A stretch of DNA of 6,029 nucleotides from SYIM01 sp041182885. Lineage in GTDB: Bacteria > Pseudomonadota > Gammaproteobacteria > Burkholderiales > Burkholderiaceae_E. Within the stretch, counting starts at the first letter, position 1. Every line of letters starts with the position of its first letter. Location of the stretch: NCBI GenBank assembly GCA_049423065.1, contig JBMSQB010000140.1, positions 1-6,029 on the forward strand. Direction: 5' to 3'. This document shows, in pieces, positions 1 through 5,498 of the stretch. Made by a program: the position numbers and the translations under genes. The notes under the pieces are model-generated. The model ran no database searches and had not been told where the DNA came from. It was given only the letters and a program-made list of their open reading frames with translations.

Positions 1-1
1 G

Positions 2-1030
2 CCGCCGGTTGCTCATGATCCGGACGATCATGATGATGCGGCCGAGGGCCACGATCATGACGATGCGCTGGATGGCCATGAGCCCCCGGCCGTGGCGGTC
101 GACCCGGTTGAGGGTGGCCGCCCGCTGACGGCCAAGTGGCTGACGTTCGCGCAAGACGCCATTCGCATGGTTGACAAGGCGCTTGGTTCCCGCGAACCCA
201 TCGAGGCGCGCCTCGATCTGGTTCAGGATCCTGCATCGCCCGAGGGCAACACCCGAATCGAGTATGAATGGCGGGTGGGTGAGAAGGTGATCGAAGGCGC
301 AACCGGCATGAAGCTGCCGGTGATGCCCTTGCTTGCCGGCCGCGAGGTGTCCTTCAGGATGTCGGTTGCCGACGCTGCCGGGCAGCCCGAAATCATCACG
401 CGCAGCATTGGCGTTGACGAGACTGCCAAGATGGTCGCCGGCAGGCTGATGCACTGGTCGAAAAAACTCGCGGGCGATGCGTCCAGGCCGGATGCTGCCA
501 GCGATGCCGAGGTCGACACGGGTGTCGGTCTGGCCCCAGGCGCCAACGCGGCTGCAGTGTTGACAGAAATGGCGGACGCAGACCGGTTCGAGGTGGAGGG
601 CATTGATTTCCATCGTTTCGCAGTCCGGGCGTCGGCGCAGGTGGTTGATTCTGAGCGTTCCGCAGTCGGTGCGGCCGACGTGCTGGCGGCGCTTAAACTC
701 GCTCATGGGCGAAAGCTCGGCGCCAGATCCGACGATGCAGCCGAGTCAGCTGACGCTGACCCGTTCCAGCTGATCGCGGCCGATATCGATGGCAACGGCG
801 TGATTGATCGCGTCGATGCCGAGTCGCTGCTGGGCGCCGTCGTAGATCCCGGGCACGGGGGAGGGCGGTCGCGCTGGCTGTTCGTGCCCGAGCGCGCCGA
901 ACTGGCGGGGCTGTCCCGCAAATCCGTCGCCTGGAGCGAGCCGCCCGAGGATGCTGTGGACGCGGCGCCCGCGAACTGGATCGGCGTGATGCTGGGTGAC
1001 ATCGACGGCAGCTGGAAGCCAGACCTCTAG
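2..1030 (+). CDS. C-terminal part of a probable large surface/secreted protein with Ig-like and dockerin-like modules (5' partial)
   Basis: The frame is open from the left edge to a TAG stop, giving 342 residues, so the true start lies upstream; the in-frame GTG at 92 has no reason to be a start. In window numbering, residues 5-28 form a His/Asp-rich acidic stretch. Residues about 70-140 read like one Ig-like repeat of large bacterial adhesins (YEWRVG, then IEGATG, then a VSFRMSVADAAG strand). Residues 225-236 (ADVLAALKLAHG) look like a dockerin-type helix. Residues 261-272 (DIDGNGVIDRVD) fit an EF-hand calcium loop with acidic or Asn side chains at positions 1, 3, 5, 9 and 12. The end carries RWLFVPE and finally GDIDGSW, a truncated second loop. 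From memory, this ending (helix, DxDxNG loop, WLFV, GDxDGSW) closes many large repetitive extracellular proteins of Proteobacteria. A calcium-stabilised exported adhesin-like role is inferred. No signal peptide or transmembrane segment is visible in this fragment. Coding is secure; function is moderate. Confidence 0.82.
   Translation, partial: PPVAHDPDDHDDAAEGHDHDDALDGHEPPAVAVDPVEGGRPLTAKWLTFAQDAIRMVDKALGSREPIEARLDLVQDPASPEGNTRIEYEWRVGEKVIEGATGMKLPVMPLLAGREVSFRMSVADAAGQPEIITRSIGVDETAKMVAGRLMHWSKKLAGDASRPDAASDAEVDTGVGLAPGANAAAVLTEMADADRFEVEGIDFHRFAVRASAQVVDSERSAVGAADVLAALKLAHGRKLGARSDDAAESADADPFQLIAADIDGNGVIDRVDAESLLGAVVDPGHGGGRSRWLFVPERAELAGLSRKSVAWSEPPEDAVDAAPANWIGVMLGDIDGSWKPDL
26..79 (+). 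repeat. Two tandem 27-bp units encoding a His/Asp-rich nonapeptide
   Basis: Units 26-52 and 53-79 are adjacent and in frame and match at 21 of 27 bases. They encode DHDDAAEGH and DHDDALDGH. The residues just before them (HDPD) suggest that a further degenerate unit lies upstream. The product is an acidic, histidine-rich linker that could bind divalent metal or act as a flexible spacer; that role is inference. The repeat starts close to the window edge, so the full copy number is unknown. Confidence 0.7.
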
Positions 1031-1038
1031 TCGCACGC

Positions 1039-1075
1039 CTGCGGCAGACCACCGCAGCGGCCGGTATGGCTGCGG
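1039..1075 (+). other. Mutually exclusive GC-rich hairpins after the surface-protein gene
   Basis: Segment 1039-1044 (CTGCGG) can pair with 1052-1057 (CCGCAG), leaving a 7-nt loop. The same middle segment, as 1052-1058, can instead pair with 1069-1075 (GCTGCGG) around a 10-nt loop. No T-run follows either hairpin, so this is not a standard intrinsic terminator. It may help to end or protect the 3' end of the upstream transcript, or may simply reflect GC-rich composition. Confidence 0.35.
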
Positions 1076-1089
1076 CCTTGCGTGGCCGT

Positions 1090-1118
1090 TTGGTCGATTC
1101 TTCGCGTTCGTATAAAAT
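1090..1118 (+). promoter_or_regulatory. Candidate sigma-70 promoter for rpsO
   Basis: TTGGTC (1090-1095) is separated by 17 nt from TAAAAT (1113-1118). The -10 region can also be read as TATAAA at 1111-1116 with a 15-nt spacer. The AT-rich box stands out in an otherwise GC-rich intergenic stretch and lies about 130 nt before the rpsO start. Transcription would begin near 1125. The -35 match is partial (TTG conserved). No other convincing promoter was seen between 1031 and 1247. Confidence 0.6.
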
Positions 1119-1247
1119 CCACAGGTTCTGCAGCAGTGCAACAAGCGGTTCAGCACGGCAGCAGTCAAGCACGGCCCGCACCCGGCGGTGTCCGCAAGTC
1201 GCGTTTCTGACGCATGTGCCTTCATGGCGCTCAACAGGGGTTGCATC
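1119..1247 (+). promoter_or_regulatory. rpsO 5' leader, possible S15 autoregulatory region
   Basis: About 120 nt of untranslated leader is expected from the candidate promoter. Visible pairings are a small hairpin at 1201-1213 (GCGT/ACGC arms, loop TTCTG), possibly extended by GCA 1194-1196 with TGC 1217-1219. CAAC 1232-1235 can also pair with GTTG 1240-1243, which places most of the Shine-Dalgarno sequence in the loop. The GTTGC at 1240-1244 can alternatively pair with GCAAC at 1138-1142. S15 is known to repress its own translation through leader structures in several bacteria, and these structures differ between lineages. This leader matches no fold I can name, so regulation here is inference from family behaviour. 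Confidence 0.3.
1236..1240 (+). promoter_or_regulatory. Ribosome binding site of rpsO
   Basis: AGGGG lies 7 nt before the ATG at 1248. This spacing and the match of the downstream protein to S15 fix the start at 1248 rather than at the in-frame codon at 1188. Confidence 0.8.
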
Positions 1248-1517
1248 ATGGCAGTTGCCAGCATCGACAAAGCAAAGATTGTTTCCGATTTTCAGCGTGA
1301 CAAAGCCGACACCGGATCGCCCGAGGTGCAGGTGGCACTGCTGACCGCCCGCATCAACGAGCTCACCGAGCATTTCAAGGCTCACGTCAAAGACCATCAC
1401 TCACGGCGCGGACTGCTCCGTATGGTGAGCCGCCGCCGCAAGCTGCTCGACTACCTCAAAGGCAAGAGCCCGGAGTCGTACAAGGCCTTGATCGGCCGGC
1501 TCGGCCTGCGCGGCTGA
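1248..1517 (+). CDS. rpsO: 30S ribosomal protein S15
   Basis: The gene encodes 89 residues, the standard length for bacterial S15. S15 is a primary binding protein of the central domain of 16S rRNA; it contacts the helix 20/21/22 junction, starts platform assembly and helps form an intersubunit bridge. The family signature is clear: DTGSPEVQVALLTARI near residues 20-35, the basic KDHHSRRGLLRMVSRRRKLLDYLK block near residues 45-70 (split here as KDHHSRRGLL then RMVSRRRKLLDYLK), and a GLRG end. The block carries the conserved His and Ser residues that touch rRNA. The ATG at 1248 is chosen for its Shine-Dalgarno sequence and for agreement with S15 N-termini. The gene sits immediately before pnp, an order conserved across many bacteria, and is followed 8 nt after its stop by an intrinsic terminator. 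Nothing in the sequence suggests damage. Confidence 0.98.
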   Translation: MAVASIDKAKIVSDFQRDKADTGSPEVQVALLTARINELTEHFKAHVKDHHSRRGLLRMVSRRRKLLDYLKGKSPESYKALIGRLGLRG

Positions 1518-1525
1518 CGCCCGCG

Positions 1526-1555
1526 AAAACCCGCAAGTGATCCTTGCGGGTTTTT
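1526..1555 (+). terminator. Intrinsic terminator/attenuator between rpsO and pnp
   Basis: A perfect 12-bp stem pairs 1526-1537 with 1543-1554 around the loop TGATC, and five T residues (1551-1555) end the structure with three more at 1558-1560. The A-run on the left arm pairs with the T-run, so it may also work in the opposite direction. It lies between two genes that are usually co-transcribed. By analogy with the terminator in the E. coli rpsO-pnp interval, partial readthrough would give abundant rpsO mRNA and less pnp mRNA. Confidence 0.93.
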
Positions 1556-1588
1556 CGTTTCTGCGGCGCACTGAGCGCTGCGACAGAC

Positions 1589-1593
1589 AAGGA
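1589..1593 (+). promoter_or_regulatory. Ribosome binding site that fixes the GTG start of pnp
   Basis: AAGGA lies 7 nt before GTG at 1601. An in-frame TTG at 1544 would extend the protein by 19 residues, but it lies inside the right arm of the terminator hairpin. The encoded N-terminus (FEIAKKTFQWGG after the start) matches PNPase N-termini, so the start at 1601 is preferred. Confidence 0.85.
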
Positions 1594-1600
1594 AAACACA

Positions 1601-3742
1601 GTGTTCGAAATCGCAAAGAAGACCTTTCAGTGGGGTGGCAACACCGTCACCATCGAAACCGGTGAGATCGCCCGTCAGGCCACTGGCGCCGTGATGGTGA
1701 ACGTGGATGACACGGTAGTGCTCGCCACGGTGGTGGCCGCTCGCAGCGCGAAGCCAGGCCAGGATTTCTTTCCCCTCACCGTCGACTACATCGAAAAGTT
1801 CTACGCTGCCGGCCGCATTCCGGGGGGCTTCTTCAAGCGCGAGGGCCGTCCCACGGAGCGTGAAACGCTGGTGGCACGCCTGACCGACCGGCCGCTGCGC
1901 CCGCTCTTTCCGGACGGCTTCTACAACGAGGTTCAGGTGGCCCTTCAGGTGGTCTCGCAGAACCCTGAAGTCGACAGCGACATTCCCGCGATGATCGGTG
2001 CCTCCGCTGCGCTGGCCATTTCCGGTATCCCTTTCAACGGTCCGATCGGCGCGGCTCGCGTGGGCTGGATCGACGGCGAGTACCGCCTGAACCCGAGCGC
2101 CGCCGATATGGCGCGTTCCAGGCTCGATCTGGTTGTTGCGGGTACCGACGCTGCGGTCCTGATGGTCGAGTCCGAGGCGCATGAACTGCCCGAAGACGTG
2201 ATGCTGGGGGCCGTCGTTTTCGGTCACGAGCAGATGCAGACCGTGATCGATGCCATCAACGAACTGGTGGAAATGGCGGGCAAACCCGAGTGGGACTGGA
2301 AGGCCCCGGAACGCGATCAGGCACTGGTTGCGCGCATCGCCGAGCTGGCTGAAGCCGATCTGCGTGCAGCCTATCAGGTGCGCAACAAACAGCAGCGGAC
2401 CACGCAGCTTCGCGAGGTCAGCAGCAAGGTGGCAGCGGCGCTCGCCGACCAGGCCGCCGCCTCGGGCACGTCGGCTCCCGATGGCAACACGGTCTCCAAC
2501 ATTCTGTTTGACCTCGAATCGAAAATCGTTCGCGGGCAAATCCTGTCGGGGCAACCACGTATCGACGGGCGCGACACCCGCACCGTGCGCCCAATCGCCA
2601 TCCGCACCAGCGTTCTGCCGCGGGTACACGGTTCGGCGCTCTTCACTCGCGGTGAAACCCAGGCGATGGTTGCTGCCACGCTTGGTACCTCGCGCGATGA
2701 GCAGATCATCGATGCCATCACCGGCGAGTATCGCGAACGCTTCATGTTCAACTACAACATGCCGCCGTTTGCCACCGGTGAAACGGGCCGCATGGGCTCG
2801 CCCAAGCGCCGCGAGATCGGTCACGGCAACCTTGCCAAGCGAGCCATTCGCCCGCTTCTGCCGTCCGCCGCAGATTTTGCTTACTCGCTTCGGGTGGTCT
2901 CCGAGATCACCGAGTCAAATGGTTCGTCTTCCATGGCGTCGGTGTGCGGCGGCTGCCTTGCACTGATGGATGCAGGCGTGCCGGTCAAGGCGCATGTGGC
3001 CGGCGTTGCCATGGGTCTCATCAAGGAGGGCGGGCGGTTTGCTGTGCTCACCGATATCCTGGGCGACGAAGATCACCTCGGCGACATGGACTTCAAAGTG
3101 GCGGGTACCGAAACCGGTGTGACCGCGCTCCAGATGGACATCAAGATCCAGGGCATCACCCGCGAGATCATGCAGGTGGCGCTTGCGCAGGCGCGTGATG
3201 GCCGGCTTCACATCCTCGGCAAGATGCGCGAGGCCATGGGCGGTGCGCGTACCGAGCTGTCCGACTTCGCGCCCCGCATGTACACCATGAAGATCAACCC
3301 CGAGCGGATTCGCGACGTGATCGGCAAGGGTGGTGCCACCATCCGTCAGATCACCGAAACCACCGGCACGCAGATCGACATCCAGGACGACGGCGCCATC
3401 ACGATCGCGGCCGTCGATGGAGCAGCCGCGGCTCGCGCGCGCAAGATGATCGAAGATCTCACGGCGGAAGTCGAAATCGGTCGTATCTATGAGGGCACTG
3501 TCCTCAAGATTCTCGATTTCGGTGCCATCGTCCAGGTGATGCCGGGGCGTGACGGTCTGCTCCATGTGTCACAGATCGCCAATGAGCGGGTCAACCAGGT
3601 CTCCGACTATGTGAAGGAAGGCCAGGTTGTGCGCGTCAAGGTGATCGAGGCCGATGACAAAGGCCGTCTGCGCCTGTCAATGAAAGCCGCTGCAGCAGAC
3701 GATGCTGCCGCCGCTGCGGCACCTCAGCAGCCCGCGGGTTAA
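1601..3742 (+). CDS. pnp: Polyribonucleotide nucleotidyltransferase (PNPase)
   Basis: This 713-residue protein, of normal family length, degrades RNA 3' to 5' by phosphorolysis, releasing nucleoside diphosphates, and can run in reverse. It acts in the cytoplasm as a ring-shaped trimer and often works with RNase E and a helicase in degradosomes. Visible modules in order: first RNase PH domain (about 10-220, with the RNA-contacting FFKR at 77-80, Lys replacing the first Arg of E. coli FFRR), helical linker (about 230-310), second RNase PH domain (about 320-540), KH domain with GKGG at 575-578, and S1 domain (about 624-696). D491, D497 and K499 match E. coli D486, D492 and K494 of the active site, and the phosphate-binding SSS is at 442-444. 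The tail is a short Ala/Asp/Pro-rich sequence. The start is GTG. A terminator lies just upstream, so expression probably depends on readthrough from rpsO or on an unseen internal promoter. In E. coli PNPase represses its own mRNA after RNase III cleavage; only a minor hairpin (1566-1578) is visible in this leader, so that control is unproven here. Confidence 0.99.
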   Translation: MFEIAKKTFQWGGNTVTIETGEIARQATGAVMVNVDDTVVLATVVAARSAKPGQDFFPLTVDYIEKFYAAGRIPGGFFKREGRPTERETLVARLTDRPLRPLFPDGFYNEVQVALQVVSQNPEVDSDIPAMIGASAALAISGIPFNGPIGAARVGWIDGEYRLNPSAADMARSRLDLVVAGTDAAVLMVESEAHELPEDVMLGAVVFGHEQMQTVIDAINELVEMAGKPEWDWKAPERDQALVARIAELAEADLRAAYQVRNKQQRTTQLREVSSKVAAALADQAAASGTSAPDGNTVSNILFDLESKIVRGQILSGQPRIDGRDTRTVRPIAIRTSVLPRVHGSALFTRGETQAMVAATLGTSRDEQIIDAITGEYRERFMFNYNMPPFATGETGRMGSPKRREIGHGNLAKRAIRPLLPSAADFAYSLRVVSEITESNGSSSMASVCGGCLALMDAGVPVKAHVAGVAMGLIKEGGRFAVLTDILGDEDHLGDMDFKVAGTETGVTALQMDIKIQGITREIMQVALAQARDGRLHILGKMREAMGGARTELSDFAPRMYTMKINPERIRDVIGKGGATIRQITETTGTQIDIQDDGAITIAAVDGAAAARARKMIEDLTAEVEIGRIYEGTVLKILDFGAIVQVMPGRDGLLHVSQIANERVNQVSDYVKEGQVVRVKVIEADDKGRLRLSMKAAAADDAAAAAAPQQPAG

Positions 3743-3757
3743 CCGTTTCCCGGGTTG

Positions 3758-3788
3758 GCGCCCACGTCCCCGCAAAGGGGGTGGGCGC
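3758..3788. terminator. Hairpin between convergent pnp and Nudix-MBL genes, without a T-run
   Basis: GCGCCCAC at 3758-3765 pairs perfectly with GTGGGCGC at 3781-3788. An inner stem of CCCC 3768-3771 with GGGG 3777-3780 closes the loop GCAAA, with a 2-nt bulge at 3766-3767. No T-run follows on either strand, so Rho-independent termination is uncertain. It starts 16 nt after the pnp stop and ends 28 nt beyond the stop of the opposing gene. It could stop or protect transcripts arriving from both sides. Confidence 0.5.
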
Positions 3789-3815
3789 TGTGCCGACTGG
3801 CTGCGCCGCACCGCT

Positions 3816-5462
3816 TCAATCGCGGGGGTACCAGCGGCTGTCGTCGGTTTGTTCCGCCCGGCCGTCCTCCCGCAACTTGAGCAGATGCGCGAGCAGCGAT
3901 CGCTTGGCTGCGCCCCAGAGAACCTTTGGCGTATCGTCGTAGGCGATCGCGACCAGATCATCGAGCGTGCCCCGCGGGTGCGCATGAAGCGCGGCGAACA
4001 CCTTGCTCTCGCGCTTCATGCGGTGCGCAATCAGGCGGTCGATCTCGAGCTTGGCGCGGCCCAGCACATGCCCGTGCGCGGGCAGAATCGTGTCGAAGCG
4101 CTCAGCTTTCAAACGCTCGAGCGACGAAAGATAGTCGCGCATGTTGCCATCGGGCGGCGTGATCACCGTGGTTGAGCCGTTCAGGATATGGTCGCCCGAC
4201 AGCAGCAGCTCGTCTTCTTCCAGCAGCAGACACAGGTGATGCTCGGTGTGCCCCGGGGTGTGAATCACCCTGAGTGTGGTGTTGCCCACGGTGATGCGGT
4301 CGCCGTCGTGCAGCGTACGGTCTGGGGTCCACTTCCACTCGGGCGCAAAATCGGGACCGGTGGGGCGGCCGAACGTGGGCGCCCCGGTGAGTGACTGCAA
4401 AATGGCCGCTCCCGGCACGTGATCCTGGTGGGCATGCGTGCAGAAAATGGCCTTCAGGTCCTTTCCGACCAGGGCATGGATTCGGGCCACGTGCGCAAAG
4501 TCTTCCGGGCCCGGGTCAACCACCAGGTATTCCCCTGGTCCGCCGATGATGTAGCAGTTGGTGCCCGGGCCAGTCATCCGACCGGGATTGGGTGCGGTGA
4601 GGCGCCAGACATTCTTCAGCAGCTGTACCGGGTGTTCGTGCTGCCAATCCAGGCTGTGCAGTGGCCGACCATCGGGCACCACCAGCTCCAGTTCACCATA
4701 AGGAGGCTCGTCTTCGCAGAAGCGCTCGATGCGGCCATCCATCAGCCCGGCACGCGGTGAACTGGTCCACACCGCGGCCTGATGTCGGCAATGATCGATC
4801 GCCTGTGCGACCGACCCGAAGCGGGACAGCTGCCGCAGGGTGCGAATGGTCGGAAAGATCATCTCGAAATCGCCACGCTCGTGGCGCGCCAACGCGTCGG
4901 CCGGGGCGACCCAGGTGGGTTCGAACTGCTCGTTGCCGTCGGCTGACGGATGCTGGCCATCCGGCATGCGCGCAATGAAGAACCGGGCATCAAAGCGGCG
5001 GGGAATGTCGCGGTCGGCAATCCAGTGACTGAACCACCAGACATCGTCGAGCGCGAGCGTCCAGTTGTGCGCGGCGAGTTGCGAAATGAGTTCGCCGTCA
5101 TGGGCGCGGTCAAGGCGAGCTGCGGCGGCAGCGGGGACCGGCTCGCCGTCGGCCTGATTGGCGAGCAGGATGCCGAGTTCCTCGAAGGCCTCGCGTACTG
5201 CGGCGGTGGCATAGCCGAGGATCTCGTCATGCTGGTCAGGCCGGCTGCGGCTGACCGCGCGCGCCGCCGGAGATTGGTCCGCCGGGTCGAGCGCGCCGCC
5301 CGGGAATACGTAGGCGCCGGGCGCAAAGCTCGCCTTGAGTGAGCGTCGCGTCATCAGCACTTCGATGCCAGGCGAGGCATCGCGCAGCAGAAGAATGGTG
5401 GCGGCAGGGCGAAGCGGTGCGGGTTCGCGCCACTCATGGAGCTGCTGGGCGGGTCTTACCAT
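3816..5462 (-). CDS. Fused Nudix hydrolase and LACTB2-like metallo-beta-lactamase-fold hydrolase
   Basis: This 548-residue protein joins two hydrolases. The Nudix half (about 15-210) has PGGALDPAD at 54-62 and REAFEELGILL at 90-100. Together they form a Nudix box with roughly 20 extra residues between the glycines and the REUxEE part; a split box like this recalls NUDT19-type CoA/acyl-CoA diphosphatases. The MBL half (about 280-475) has the metal ligands HAHQDH (343-348), H405 in HTPGH, D424 in SGDH and H463 in PAHGH. Residues about 475-540 resemble the winged-helix tail of LACTB2 (IAHRMKRES, then a TPKVLWGAAKRSLLAHLLKL stretch). Both active sites look intact. The protein appears cytosolic, with no signal peptide or membrane span. 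The ATG at 5462 is preceded by GAGGA. It follows a 3-hydroxyacyl-CoA dehydrogenase gene by 36 nt, so acyl-CoA turnover is a reasonable inference; LACTB2 itself is a mitochondrial endoribonuclease, so RNA is an alternative substrate. Architecture is secure, substrate unknown. Confidence 0.9.
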   Translation of the reverse strand: MVRPAQQLHEWREPAPLRPAATILLLRDASPGIEVLMTRRSLKASFAPGAYVFPGGALDPADQSPAARAVSRSRPDQHDEILGYATAAVREAFEELGILLANQADGEPVPAAAAARLDRAHDGELISQLAAHNWTLALDDVWWFSHWIADRDIPRRFDARFFIARMPDGQHPSADGNEQFEPTWVAPADALARHERGDFEMIFPTIRTLRQLSRFGSVAQAIDHCRHQAAVWTSSPRAGLMDGRIERFCEDEPPYGELELVVPDGRPLHSLDWQHEHPVQLLKNVWRLTAPNPGRMTGPGTNCYIIGGPGEYLVVDPGPEDFAHVARIHALVGKDLKAIFCTHAHQDHVPGAAILQSLTGAPTFGRPTGPDFAPEWKWTPDRTLHDGDRITVGNTTLRVIHTPGHTEHHLCLLLEEDELLLSGDHILNGSTTVITPPDGNMRDYLSSLERLKAERFDTILPAHGHVLGRAKLEIDRLIAHRMKRESKVFAALHAHPRGTLDDLVAIAYDDTPKVLWGAAKRSLLAHLLKLREDGRAEQTDDSRWYPRD

Positions 5463-5471
5463 GGCGGATGG

Positions 5472-5476
5472 TCCTC
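5472..5476 (-). promoter_or_regulatory. Ribosome binding site of the Nudix-MBL gene
   Basis: On the minus strand GAGGA lies 9 nt before the ATG at 5462-5460. It falls within the 36-nt gap after the upstream dehydrogenase gene. This supports both the chosen start and independent ribosome entry within a shared transcript. Confidence 0.75.
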
Positions 5477-5498
5477 AGAGGCGCGGTTGCAATGCCGG

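Noticed and set aside
13..33. Inverted repeat TCATGATC / GATCATGA with a 5-nt centre, resembling an operator
   Set aside because: It lies within the coding sequence and follows from alternating His (CAT) and Asp (GAT) codons. The same arm recurs at 53-60 because of the tandem repeat.
1152..1174. Direct repeat AGCACGG at 1152-1158 and 1168-1174 in the rpsO leader
   Set aside because: Two 7-bp copies in GC-rich sequence are easily explained by chance, with no supporting symmetry or position relative to the promoter.
1066..1344. 92-residue plus-strand frame overlapping the rpsO promoter and start
   Set aside because: It overlaps rpsO in another frame, contains the promoter and leader, and has no Shine-Dalgarno sequence or family pattern.
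693..1400. 235-residue minus-strand frame spanning the surface-protein end, the intergenic region and rpsO
   Set aside because: It crosses the candidate rpsO promoter and overlaps a certain gene. Its C-terminal half is an Arg/Ala/Ser-rich low-complexity translation typical of a shadow frame.
1451..2824. 457-residue open frame on the minus strand opposite pnp
   Set aside because: It lies entirely against rpsO and pnp, which are certain genes. Its composition (many His, Arg, Gly and Asp) is the usual antisense reading of GC-rich codons, and no family resemblance is visible.
2915..3565. 216-residue minus-strand frame within pnp
   Set aside because: It is antisense to the catalytic, KH and S1 regions of PNPase, with no recognisable motif or ribosome binding site.
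3702..4175. Plus-strand frame of 157 residues after pnp
   Set aside because: It overlaps the end of pnp in another frame and then runs antisense to the MBL and winged-helix region; no ribosome binding site or family motif is present.
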